Origin: a virus
Length of the DNA: 20,169 bases
Virus record (IMG/VR): IMGVR_UViG_3300021378_000210
Span: 1 to 20,169 of that record
Reading direction: 5' to 3' (one strand)
Part shown: piece by piece, positions 1 through 4,709 of the stretch
How the letters are laid out: the number at the start of each line of letters is the position of its first letter
Position numbering within the stretch: position 1 is the first letter of the stretch
Position numbers and translations under genes: made by a program
Notes under the pieces: generated by a model
The model's input: the letters and a program-made list of their open reading frames with translations, nothing else
Databases searched by the model: none
What the model was told of the DNA's origin: nothing

Positions 1-7
1 GTGTTAC

Positions 8-157
8 TTAGTAGTCTATCTTACCGTTGAGATATTCTTCTACATCAAACTTCTTATCATCTTCTCCCTCTTCTTTATATTCAATCACATCATAAATCTC
101 ACCCGGCATATCATTAATCTCAGAGAAAATGTCAGTGTCGAAAGTGTCGTAATCCAT
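8..157 (-). CDS. Small acidic phage protein, 49 aa
   Basis: An ATG-started 49-residue frame ends in TAA close to the left edge. The protein is strongly acidic (many Asp and Glu, with a GEDDKKFDVEEYL stretch), has no Cys and no membrane segment. Its start is supported by a 28-nt leader that is repeated exactly in front of the next gene (start at 457). No Shine-Dalgarno sequence is visible; the leader is U-rich. I do not recognise a family. The neighbours are equally small genes on the same strand. Confidence 0.6.
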   Translation of the reverse strand: MDYDTFDTDIFSEINDMPGEIYDVIEYKEEGEDDKKFDVEEYLNGKIDY

Positions 158-182
158 TTTAAAAAAAGTGTTAGTTAGTGAG
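155..182 (-). repeat. Direct repeat copy 1: SD-less gene leader
   Basis: Twenty-eight bases ending in the ATG of the 8-157 gene are identical to 455-482. On the minus strand it reads CTCACTAACTAACAC followed by seven T, AAA and ATG. It lacks a Shine-Dalgarno sequence. The two copies bracket the 194-457 gene. Confidence 0.85.
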
Positions 183-193
183 TGAACGTTCGA

Positions 194-457
194 TCAGAGT
201 TTAACCCACTCACGAATTCCGCAACGTTCAACAATACCTTCCAGTTCAAGTTTTTTCATTTGATATTCAACTTGTGTAACTCCTTTGGTGTGACAGGGAC
301 GGGAATCATAACGTTCCATAAAATAGTGAAGATCATATTCTTCCACCAGGTTCTCAATAATATTACCCAATTCATCAGCAGTAAACTTATGTCCTTGGTT
401 CACATTTTCAATCAGAACGGCAGTGATGGATTTGATGCGGGTAGTTACGCCAGGCAT
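194..457 (-). CDS. Conserved-type phage hypothetical, possible small winged helix, 87 aa
   Basis: An 87-residue protein starting MPGVTTRIKSITAVLIENV. The central KFTADELGNIIENLVEEY helix and the C-terminal QVEYQMKKLELEGIVERCG element resemble the recognition-helix and wing layout of small winged-helix proteins; that is a pattern impression, not a domain hit. It starts with the same 28-nt leader as the 8-157 gene and lies between the two leader copies, so it could have been gained or lost as a cassette. A DNA-binding role is only a guess. Confidence 0.65.
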   Translation of the reverse strand: MPGVTTRIKSITAVLIENVNQGHKFTADELGNIIENLVEEYDLHYFMERYDSRPCHTKGVTQVEYQMKKLELEGIVERCGIREWVKL

Positions 458-482
458 TTTAAAAAAAGTGTTAGTTAGTGAG
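455..482 (-). repeat. Direct repeat copy 2: SD-less gene leader
   Basis: Identical to 155-182 over 28 bases, ending in the ATG of the 194-457 gene. The related string GTTAGTTAGT recurs at 830-839, at the end of the 831-1007 gene. Confidence 0.85.
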
Positions 483-499
483 AGTTGAGTAAGTGTTAC

Positions 500-739
500 T
501 TAGTCTATAAGTTCTTTCATCATTTCATTTACTTCTAATCCGTTGATATTAACATCGTCCCACTTACAACTATCTGGGGTTTCTTTACTTCCGGCATCGT
601 GAATCATACTTACCAAGTGACCGTAAGTTTCACCATGTCTTGCAACATCACAGGCAAGTTCATACAAACCAGGATCATTTCCGATCCAGAGAGCAACATT
701 CCAGGTCTCCCAATTTGTCCAACCGTTGTAACCTTCCAT
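500..739 (-). CDS. Conserved phage protein with NGWTNWETWNVALW motif, 79 aa
   Basis: The protein begins MEGYNGWTNWETWNVALWI. This N-terminus, with its Trp/Asn signature and the following GLYELACDVA helix, is a pattern I recognise from many small uncharacterised phage proteins. A longer in-frame extension to 865 exists, but it runs through a repeated regulatory segment (742-822), so I take the ATG at 739, which has AGGA about ten bases upstream. No catalytic motif or membrane segment is visible. Function unknown. Confidence 0.8.
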   Translation of the reverse strand: MEGYNGWTNWETWNVALWIGNDPGLYELACDVARHGETYGHLVSMIHDAGSKETPDSCKWDDVNINGLEVNEMMKELID

Positions 740-741
740 TT

Positions 742-822
742 GGTGAATTCCTGATGACTTAACTACAATACACGATTTTGGACCCTGTGCCGAAACCTTG
801 TGACACTTTGCCGACTGGCACA
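742..822 (-). repeat. 81-bp direct repeat, copy 1 (regulatory module)
   Basis: Bases 742-802 match 1014-1074 without a mismatch; the similarity continues to 822/1094 with four differences. On the minus strand the unit holds a gene-end inverted repeat (TGTGCCAGTCGGCAAAG), a possible -10 (TATTGT) and an AGGAATTC leader ending just before the ATG of the downstream gene. The two copies bracket the 831-1007 gene. Confidence 0.9.
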
Positions 823-830
823 TATTCTTG

Positions 831-1007
831 TTAGTTAGTGGGGAAATTACGACAGACAGCATCACATAAGATACGGGTTAAATCTTCTTGAGTTTCAGGA
901 TACTTACCCTCCCACATTTCCCAGCAAAATGTTTCAACAATTGATTCAACATCCTCAATCAATTGTTCCCGTGCTGATAACATCTCAAGTGTGTCGTTGT
1001 TAATCAT
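831..1007 (-). CDS. Small phage protein of unknown function, 58 aa
   Basis: A 58-residue frame starting MINNDTLEMLSAREQLIEDV and ending CRNFPTN. It is mostly helical in appearance, with two Cys and two Trp (CWEMWEGKYPE). The ATG at 1007 follows an AGGAATTCACC leader that is shared with the 500-739 gene through the 81-bp repeat. It lies between the two copies of that repeat. No named family is recognised. Confidence 0.65.
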   Translation of the reverse strand: MINNDTLEMLSAREQLIEDVESIVETFCWEMWEGKYPETQEDLTRILCDAVCRNFPTN

Positions 1008-1013
1008 TTTTGG

Positions 1014-1094
1014 GGTGAATTCCTGATGACTTAACTACAATACACGATTTTGGACCCTGTGCCGAAACCTTGTGCCACTTCCCCGACTGTCACA
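1014..1094 (-). repeat. 81-bp direct repeat, copy 2 (regulatory module)
   Basis: Second copy of the unit at 742-822, offset by 272 bases, upstream of the 831-1007 gene. Its distal end also forms the left arm of the 22-bp inverted repeat at 1072-1164. Confidence 0.9.
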
Positions 1095-1164
1095 CTCATA
1101 AGGTCTCTCTATGGGTCTTATAAGGTCTTCTAATGCCCTCTCGTGCCAGTCGGGGAAGTGGCAC
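1072..1164. repeat. 22-bp inverted repeat with 49-nt loop
   Basis: Arm 1072-1093 (GTGCCACTTCCCCGACTG then TCAC) and arm 1143-1164 are reverse complements with one mismatch. Each arm is itself an imperfect palindrome (GTGCCA...TGGCAC). The loop holds two copies of ATAAGGTCT. The right arm begins immediately after the stop codon of the 1166-1318 gene, so it may act as transcript end or boundary structure. The arm belongs to the gene-end motif family seen elsewhere in the window. Confidence 0.85.
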
Positions 1165-1165
1165 A

Positions 1166-1318
1166 CTAATACACGTCTGCGGTCTCTCTGATGCTAATAT
1201 CAACGTTCTCGTCACCTTCTAGTCCTAAGATATCATTCCAATTGATATTCTTAAGGTCTAGATCTTCATAACACTCAATGTCTAATGTAACACTTACAAT
1301 GCGTTTCTGTGCGTACAT
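1166..1318 (-). CDS. Small acidic phage protein, 50 aa
   Basis: The frame reads MYAQKRIVSVTLDIECYEDL and continues with a DLKNINWNDILGLEGDENV core to a TAG at 1166. Codon use and the amphipathic beta-then-helix look are like a real gene, and I recognise the VSVTL...INW...LEGDE pattern from small cyanophage proteins. It has its own possible promoter (TATAAT at 1343-1348), and its stop is followed directly by the gene-end inverted repeat. Function unknown. Confidence 0.65.
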   Translation of the reverse strand: MYAQKRIVSVTLDIECYEDLDLKNINWNDILGLEGDENVDISIRETADVY

Positions 1319-1342
1319 GTGTATCTCGTGTGATGTTTGCGT

Positions 1343-1348
1343 ATTATA
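1343..1348 (-). promoter_or_regulatory. Candidate -10 box for the 1166-1318 gene
   Basis: A perfect TATAAT on the minus strand 25 bases upstream of the ATG at 1318. A weak -35 (TTGCAT) sits 17 bases further upstream at 1366-1371. An ATCTCGT half-site lies between the -10 and the ATG, so the promoter would be under the same control as the array. Confidence 0.5.
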
Positions 1349-1543
1349 TCATGCGTAATGCTTATATGCAAGCTCGACGTAATCACATGTATCTCGTGCA
1401 TACTCATCATCATCGTCATATGCATCTAGTTGCATATCTCGTGATGTATTATGCATGTATGTCTCACACATCTCGTCGAGATCGTATACATTATGATCAT
1501 TGCTTAATGATGTATAGTCGAGATTGTGATCGTAGTAATACAT
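1349..1543 (-). CDS. Possible Asp/Tyr-rich 64-aa protein inside the palindrome array
   Basis: An open frame of 64 residues (MYYYDHNLDYTSLSND...), very rich in Asp, Tyr and His, with a DAYDDDDEY stretch. It begins 33 bases downstream of a perfect consensus promoter, which argues for a real transcript. However, its sequence contains several array palindromes and many short ATGCAT-like palindromes, and its composition is unlike the neighbouring proteins, so the frame may be fortuitous. No family is recognised. Confidence 0.35.
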   Translation of the reverse strand: MYYYDHNLDYTSLSNDHNVYDLDEMCETYMHNTSRDMQLDAYDDDDEYARDTCDYVELAYKHYA

Positions 1544-1575
1544 GGGTCTCGTCGAGATTTGTATGTTACTTTGTT

Positions 1576-1604
1576 ATTATACTGTTATCTCGTCTAGATG
1601 TCAA
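1576..1604 (-). promoter_or_regulatory. Perfect consensus sigma-70 promoter flanked by palindromic operators
   Basis: On the minus strand TTGACA (1599-1604) and TATAAT (1576-1581) are separated by exactly 17 bases. One array palindrome (1587-1599) occupies the spacer, another (1611-1623) lies just upstream of the -35, and a third (1546-1558) lies about +10 to +22. This is the arrangement expected of a strong early promoter under repression. Confidence 0.8.
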
Positions 1605-1633
1605 GTGCATGTCTAGTCGAGATCCATAAGCAT

Positions 1634-1641
1634 TATTTATA
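1634..1641 (-). promoter_or_regulatory. T4-type late promoter core TATAAATA
   Basis: Exact match to the T4 late promoter core on the minus strand, lying between two array palindromes and upstream of the consensus sigma-70 promoter. It would allow late transcription of the same region by gp55-type sigma factor. An 8-base match in AT-rich DNA can arise by chance. Confidence 0.4.
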
Positions 1642-1655
1642 AGTCTCGACGAGAA

Positions 1656-1894
1656 AAAATGTGTGGGTCTCAGAATTTTTATGCGGGGGTGGTTGACAAA
1701 ATGCTCTGAGTGTGATAGCCTGCGGGTAAAGGTCACAAGGACTGAGAGGTTTATAAGGGGTTTATAAGACCTTTAGAGCAGGTTCTTTTTTCCACAAATA
1801 AGTATTCAATTCTCATAAAAATCAGAGTATTTATAACTCTTTTCAGAACACTAAATCAAATAAAAACAATAATTAAACAATAATGTAATAATCT
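1656..1894. other. AT-rich intergenic region upstream of the HNH gene
   Basis: No convincing gene on either strand. It contains a second TATAAATA core on the minus strand (1828-1835, flanked by GAGT and ACTC) and a plus-strand TTGACA at 1693-1698 with only a weak -10 17 bases later (TAGCCT). At 1750-1776 two TTTATAAG-like repeats precede a T-rich run, which may be a weak plus-strand terminator. Short AGACCTTATAAG-type strings here also occur in the loop of the 1072-1164 inverted repeat. Confidence 0.5.
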
Positions 1895-1920
1895 TTACCA
1901 CTAAATAAAAGCAGTGGTAA
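1895..1920 (+). promoter_or_regulatory. Hairpin upstream of the HNH start with late-promoter-like loop
   Basis: Perfect 8-bp stem TTACCACT/AGTGGTAA (1895-1902 and 1913-1920) with a 10-base loop, ending 10 bases before the ATG at 1931. The only purine-rich Shine-Dalgarno candidate (AGTGG) lies in the 3' arm. ACTAAATA across the loop matches 6 of 8 bases of the T4 late core. In T4, I-TevI mRNA is controlled by just such a hairpin with an embedded late promoter; the parallel is inference. Confidence 0.55.
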
Positions 1921-1930
1921 ACTATAAGCA

Positions 1931-2470
1931 ATGCAATCCAGATTTATAAGGTTTGAGAATACAAAACATCTGAAAGATTATGAAGGTTATGGTATTGATG
2001 TGGAAGGTAATGTATGGTCATTTAAGCAAAAGAAACCAAAGATGCTTTCCCCCGGATGGAAAAAGAAGAATCATGGATATAGATCTGTTGTATTAACACC
2101 TAAGGATAAAAGCAAACCTTTAAAGAATTTCTTAGTTCATAGATTAGTTGCATTAGCATTCATTCCAACTGATGACATCACAATGCAAGTTAATCATATC
2201 AATCGTAATAGTACTGATAATACATTAGAAAACTTAGAATGGGTAAGTAGAGAAAAGAATATATCTCATAATGATAAAGTGAATGGATTTAAATTAGATT
2301 CTTACATATTAGCAAAGATAAAAGAAGTTCACTCTGCTTCTATAAGAAAAGGTCTTCCAGTTCCTACTTCCTATGAGTTTATGAATAGTATAATAGAAGG
2401 TTCATTAGAGCAATATATCAATCAGTATGGTTTGCGTAAAGTAATGAATCAATTACCGAAACCAAGTTAA
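1931..2470 (+). CDS. Free-standing HNH homing endonuclease with NUMOD4-like N-terminus
   Basis: A 179-residue protein. Residues about 14-52 (KDYEGYGIDVEGNVWSF, then KNHGYRSVVL) match the NUMOD4-type DNA-binding module. Residues 68-113 carry the HNH_3 signature: LVHRLVALAFIP with His70, VNHINRN with Asn88/His89, and LENLEWVSREKNISH. The C-terminal 60 residues look like an extra DNA-binding tail. Such proteins nick or cut DNA and spread themselves into related phages. It is the only convincing plus-strand gene in the window and is AT-rich, both typical of a recent insertion. Its stop codon touches the stop codon of the opposing 2471-2572 frame. Upstream is a hairpin that may hold back translation until late infection. 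Confidence 0.93.
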   Translation: MQSRFIRFENTKHLKDYEGYGIDVEGNVWSFKQKKPKMLSPGWKKKNHGYRSVVLTPKDKSKPLKNFLVHRLVALAFIPTDDITMQVNHINRNSTDNTLENLEWVSREKNISHNDKVNGFKLDSYILAKIKEVHSASIRKGLPVPTSYEFMNSIIEGSLEQYINQYGLRKVMNQLPKPS

Positions 2471-2572
2471 TCACTTTACCTCTCCAAATAGTTTGTCCAT
2501 ACAATCAAGCACTTGTTCATCTGTATCTTCAGTGATAGTTGCTTCTACTACATCATCATGAGTATAGGGCAT
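2471..2572 (-). pseudogene. 33-codon frame abutting the HNH gene; likely gene remnant or tiny gene
   Basis: A minus-strand frame begins MPYTHDDVVEATITEDTDEQ and ends DKLFGEVK before TGA at 2471. It resembles the C-terminus of an acidic protein. Its ATG sits in the hairpin at 2564-2585, upstream of where transcription from the TATACT box (2561-2566) should start, so that start is doubtful. The same hairpin and box precede a normal gene at 2795. A 5' deletion that joined the end of a gene to a module, perhaps at the time of HNH insertion, fits best. A genuine 33-aa gene is the alternative. Confidence 0.45.
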
Positions 2573-2601
2573 CTAGGTGCCCTATGGGAGTTCAGTGGTC
2601 A
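2560..2601 (-). repeat. Terminator-promoter module, copy 1 (42-bp direct repeat)
   Basis: Matches 2820-2861 with about five differences. On the minus strand it contains the gene-end motif (TGACCACTGAACTCCC), a hairpin with a perfect 8-bp stem ATAGGGCA/TGCCCTAT (2564-2585), and TATACT (2561-2566) overlapping the hairpin's 3' arm. Confidence 0.8.
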
Positions 2602-2603
2602 TC

Positions 2604-2795
2604 TTATGAATTGGCAAGAATATGATATTGCATAATGGTAAGAAATGTTATAAGAGGAAGAAGACCAATAATTCCTTGTAAGACATGATTTTTAATCATT
2701 TCCATTACAAGAATAATCCATCCAACAACAAGACCGGTAAAAAACAGGGCAACTGCCACATAACCAATTGCCTGTAGAAGAATTCCGAAATCCAT
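2604..2795 (-). CDS. Small membrane protein with two transmembrane segments, 63 aa
   Basis: A 63-residue protein. Residues about 4-31 (ILLQAIGYVAVALFFTGLVV and onwards) and 38-58 (VLQGIIGLLPLITFLTI) form two hydrophobic spans separated by a short loop with Glu, Lys and His. It is probably an inner or thylakoid membrane protein of unknown role; a holin-like activity is possible but not supported by context. Transcription should start from the TATACT box at 2821-2826. The gene is bracketed by two copies of a terminator-promoter module, so it looks like a self-contained cassette. Confidence 0.75.
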   Translation of the reverse strand: MDFGILLQAIGYVAVALFFTGLVVGWIILVMEMIKNHVLQGIIGLLPLITFLTIMQYHILANS

Positions 2796-2819
2796 AATTG
2801 AGGTTCTTTGGTATGTAAT

Positions 2820-2861
2820 GAGTATAAGGCATCTAGGTGCCTCATGGGAGTTAGGTGGTCA
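2820..2861 (-). repeat. Terminator-promoter module, copy 2
   Basis: Second copy of the module at 2560-2601. It has a shorter AGGCA/TGCCT hairpin with the same TCTAGG loop and a TATACT box at 2821-2826 serving the 2604-2795 gene. The gene-end motif overlaps the stop codon of the 2866-3114 gene. Confidence 0.8.
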
Positions 2862-2865
2862 GTTC

Positions 2866-3114
2866 TTAATCTGTCTCATAAACACTCTTTCGACTCTTTA
2901 CATAAGTAAGATCCTTCCACTGATGCGGATAACACAATAATAAAGTATGAATATACTTATGTTTCTCCTCACGGGTATACTCACAATTAGGTTTAGGTTT
3001 GACTCCTATCTCAATCGTAATATACAAACTATCAACAAAGTATACCCATCCTTCATGTATCACACCATGATGATTCCATATTACATAATCATTAACCTTT
3101 GGTACATAACTCAT
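2866..3114 (-). CDS. Conserved phage hypothetical, 82 aa
   Basis: An 82-residue protein with a VNDYVIWNHHGVIHEGWVYF start, a beta-rich YITIEIGVKPKPNC core and a HKYIHTLLLCYPHQWKDLTY end. I recognise this as a recurrent small protein of marine T4-like phages, function unknown; the pattern suggests a small beta barrel. It starts inside the ATGA overlap with the 3111-3404 gene, so the two are translationally coupled. Its TAA lies within a gene-end motif (GATTAAGAACTGACCACC). Confidence 0.85.
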   Translation of the reverse strand: MSYVPKVNDYVIWNHHGVIHEGWVYFVDSLYITIEIGVKPKPNCEYTREEKHKYIHTLLLCYPHQWKDLTYVKSRKSVYETD

Positions 3115-3404
3115 GAGTATAATAATGCTTCTAATAAATTTAAGTTCTTCTTCATTGCACTATAAGGAGTTGTATCCTTAATCAATACTTCCTTACCTAC
3201 CTTCTTTGAATTAATTGGTGCATAATACTTTTGCTCTCCGTAGGAACCCTTCTTTGATGAATAGAATCCCCATATTGACTTAGGTGGTGTATCTCTATAA
3301 GAGAACTCTCCATGATTGGATATCCATATGCGCATATACCTAGCATTAAATGATTCAAATGAATAAGAATAACCTTTGGGTGGTAGATGTGGGAAATCAA
3401 TCAT
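3111..3404 (-). CDS. Conserved phage hypothetical, 97 aa
   Basis: A 97-residue protein containing GYSYSFESFNARYMRIWISN, SIWGFYSSKKG and YYAPINSKKVGKEV, then a TTPYSAM box. These blocks recur in small uncharacterised proteins of T4-like and other tailed phages. It probably has a beta-sheet core. It is coupled by ATGA overlaps to both the upstream (3401-3553) and downstream (2866-3114) genes. Function unknown. Confidence 0.85.
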   Translation of the reverse strand: MIDFPHLPPKGYSYSFESFNARYMRIWISNHGEFSYRDTPPKSIWGFYSSKKGSYGEQKYYAPINSKKVGKEVLIKDTTPYSAMKKNLNLLEALLYS

Positions 3405-3553
3405 TGGACTCTTACAACCTTTAATCGTTTTGGACTTGTACCTTCATTTAAATGTGCATCATAATACTTCTTACATTCTTCCTTTGTTAATGGTCCCGTG
3501 ATATCAGTCCATCCTGAGGTTTCTTCCTCTTGGAGTTTGTATAATTCTTCCAT
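3401..3553 (-). CDS. Small conserved phage protein, 50 aa
   Basis: A 50-residue frame starting MEELYKLQEEETSGWTDITG, with LTKEECKKYYDAHLNEG and a basic SPKRLKVVRV end. The LTKEEC...Y...LNEG...P.RLK pattern is familiar from small phage proteins of unknown function. Its TGA overlaps the ATG of the next gene (ATGA), and it begins 5 bases after the stop of the 3559-3792 gene. Confidence 0.75.
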   Translation of the reverse strand: MEELYKLQEEETSGWTDITGPLTKEECKKYYDAHLNEGTSPKRLKVVRVQ

Positions 3554-3558
3554 AGAAA

Positions 3559-3792
3559 TTAAGTGCAGAATACTTCTATTATACCACTTTCATAATCATT
3601 TGCCAACTCCAACTTAGTCGCAGTTATAATCTTCTCCATAATTAAATGACCATAGTCTTCATTAAATAATTCCTCATCAGATAACAATTCAAGGGCTTCT
3701 GTATCATTCTCTGCAATCAATGTAATTAAACCCCCATATTCTGATGATGGAAATGGCACCCAGTAATCAACAACATACATATACTTTTTCAT
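3559..3792 (-). CDS. Conserved cyanophage hypothetical, 77 aa
   Basis: The protein starts MKKYMYVVDYWVPFPSSEYG and continues LITLIAENDTEALELL. The YVVDYWVPFPSSEYGG block is a pattern I know from small cyanophage proteins without assigned function. It overlaps the upstream NUMOD3 gene by ATGA, so it is now expressed from the transcript of that mobile-type gene. Confidence 0.8.
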   Translation of the reverse strand: MKKYMYVVDYWVPFPSSEYGGLITLIAENDTEALELLSDEELFNEDYGHLIMEKIITATKLELANDYESGIIEVFCT

Positions 3793-4241
3793 AATGGTCT
3801 CACCTTGATGATGTCTTTGTGTTTTGTATTACCATTCCCATTATACAGGTTTCGGATTGACGTTGGCACATATCCATTTGCACTCGCCCAAGTTTGTAAT
3901 GATTTGATGCATTCAACTCTTCCATCCTCAAATGTGATTTCATAATGTCGTGCGCGGGGATTGTTCTCACCAATAGCAGATTGTGCTTTTCTACGACCTT
4001 CATTCATTTTTTTTCTTGTTTCGGGTGATGGAGAATGACCCTTTTTACCCATATTTGATTTACTTATTTTTCGTTTTGTTTCTTCAGATAGTTTTTGTCC
4101 TGTCTTGCTTTTGTTCCCTTTGTTTGCAATACTGATTGCCTGTTTCATTTTATCGGAAACTTTGGGAGTTTGAATAAACTCACTAGGGTCTGGTTCTTCG
4201 CACACAAAGTTGCGAAGGTCTATCAACCATTGTTCTTCCAT
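3789..4241 (-). CDS. NUMOD3-containing DNA-binding protein, homing-endonuclease relative without nuclease domain
   Basis: A 150-residue protein starting MEEQWLIDLRNFVCEE. Residues about 33-85 carry two copies of the NUMOD3 helix-turn motif (LSEETKRKISKSNMGKKG and SPETRKKMNEG). Residues 98-148 (YEITFEDGRVECIKSLQTWA...SIRNLYNGNG) match the C-terminal DNA-binding module found in GIY-YIG and HNH homing endonucleases. No GIY-YIG or HNH catalytic core is present, so it binds DNA but probably cannot cut alone. A longer frame to 4340 crosses a terminator, so the ATG at 4241 is preferred. It has its own late promoter and couples to the next gene by ATGA. Origin by loss of a nuclease domain, or later use as a regulator, are both possible. 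Confidence 0.85.
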   Translation of the reverse strand: MEEQWLIDLRNFVCEEPDPSEFIQTPKVSDKMKQAISIANKGNKSKTGQKLSEETKRKISKSNMGKKGHSPSPETRKKMNEGRRKAQSAIGENNPRARHYEITFEDGRVECIKSLQTWASANGYVPTSIRNLYNGNGNTKHKDIIKVRPL

Positions 4242-4264
4242 CTGCTTTGTTTGTTTGGCATAGT

Positions 4265-4272
4265 TATTTATA
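4265..4272 (-). promoter_or_regulatory. T4-type late promoter TATAAATA for the NUMOD3 gene
   Basis: Exact TATAAATA on the minus strand, 23 bases upstream of the ATG at 4241 and directly after the U-run of a terminator. Its position makes it the best-supported late promoter in the window. Confidence 0.7.
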
Positions 4273-4295
4273 AAAAAGGGGATATTTTTATCCCC
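4272..4295 (-). terminator. Rho-independent terminator
   Basis: On the minus strand GGGGATA (4295-4289), loop AAAA, TATCCCC (4284-4278), then six T. It should end the transcript of the 4337-4513 gene and insulate the NUMOD3 gene. Confidence 0.85.
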
Positions 4296-4336
4296 CTTGT
4301 TGCTTGTGTCGCCAAACAAACAAGCACTATTATTTA

Positions 4337-4513
4337 TCATTCAATAATCCATTCGGCAAGAAACACATCAACTGTGATTTCCATCTTGGCAGCAGTGTTT
4401 TCAATAAATTCATCCAATACTTCAGGAGCATCTTCTTTGACCACATTATACCATGAATACCATAACTCTGGATTCGTCTGTGGTGTCACTGGTTCAGAAA
4501 GATGGTTCAACAT
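4337..4513 (-). CDS. Conserved-type small phage protein, about 58 aa
   Basis: The core NPELWYSWYNVVKEDAPEVL followed by DEFIENTAAKMEITVDVFLAEW is a familiar small phage protein pattern of unknown function. Start choice is uncertain: ATG at 4513 or 4522 overlaps the previous gene by about 20-30 bases, while a GTG at 4489 just after that gene's stop would give 50 residues. The terminator at 4272-4295 lies downstream. Confidence 0.7.
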   Translation of the reverse strand: MLNHLSEPVTPQTNPELWYSWYNVVKEDAPEVLDEFIENTAAKMEITVDVFLAEWIIE

Positions 4514-4709
4514 AAGGTTCATAACTGAGTTCAACGTTTGTTGTGTCTAATGTAACATAATAATCATATAACCGATCATATAAAGTATCAATACTACCTG
4601 ATGATCGATTAATCTGTATCTCATCTCCGTTCTCTACTAATTCAAGTGCCTTGAGTATAATATCTAATTCATGCACATTCAATTCAATATTAATTTCAGT
4701 CTTCTTCAT
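4494..4709 (-). CDS. Small acidic phage hypothetical, 71 aa
   Basis: A 71-residue protein with LNVHELDIILKALELVEN, IDTLYDRLYDYY and an acidic C-terminus. It looks like a short helical bundle. The ATG at 4709 has GGAG nine bases upstream (AAAGGAGTTAATGA), a good ribosome site. It overlaps the end of the 4696-4860 gene by 14 bases. No family recognised. Confidence 0.75.
   Translation of the reverse strand: MKKTEINIELNVHELDIILKALELVENGDEIQINRSSGSIDTLYDRLYDYYVTLDTTNVELSYEPYVEPSF

Larger units (their letters stand above)
1323..1655. repeat. Array of ATCTCG-N-CGAGAT palindromes (operator or iteron array)
   Basis: Thirteen-base near-palindromes lie at 1470-1482 (perfect), 1546-1558, 1587-1599, 1611-1623 and 1643-1655, with a weaker copy at 1512-1524. 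Half-sites starting ATCTCGT lie at 1323, 1391 and 1436, and a degenerate copy at 1371-1383. Centres of the six best sites are 42, 34, 41, 24 and 32 bases apart. The array covers a consensus sigma-70 promoter and the short frame downstream of it. The geometry suggests binding sites for a dimeric regulator or an origin-binding protein; no such protein can be identified here. Confidence 0.8.
4247..4323. repeat. 13-bp inverted repeat enclosing a terminator and late promoter
   Basis: TTGTTTGTTTGGC (4247-4259) and its exact reverse complement (4311-4323) surround the terminator hairpin and the TATAAATA core upstream of the NUMOD3 gene, giving a nested palindromic structure. Confidence 0.75.

Noticed and set aside
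740-865. N-terminal extension of the 500-739 gene to 121 residues
   Set aside because: The added codons lie in an 81-bp regulatory repeat that also occurs outside any gene of this frame; the family pattern starts at MEGYNGW.
1309-1629. Plus-strand 106-codon open frame in the palindrome array
   Set aside because: It is the complement of the palindromic region with biased His/Tyr/Arg composition, no ribosome site and no protein-like pattern.
1323-1655. CRISPR array
   Set aside because: Repeat units are only 13 bases, are palindromic over their whole length, and have irregular short spacing and degenerate copies; no cas genes are present.
1684-1721. Plus-strand sigma-70 promoter at TTGACA 1693-1698 for the HNH gene
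   Set aside because: The -10 (TAGCCT) is poor and the gene starts 200 bases later; kept only as a remark.
4242-4340. Upstream extension of the NUMOD3 protein to 183 residues
   Set aside because: The extension crosses a terminator hairpin and a late promoter, which cannot be inside a translated message from that promoter.
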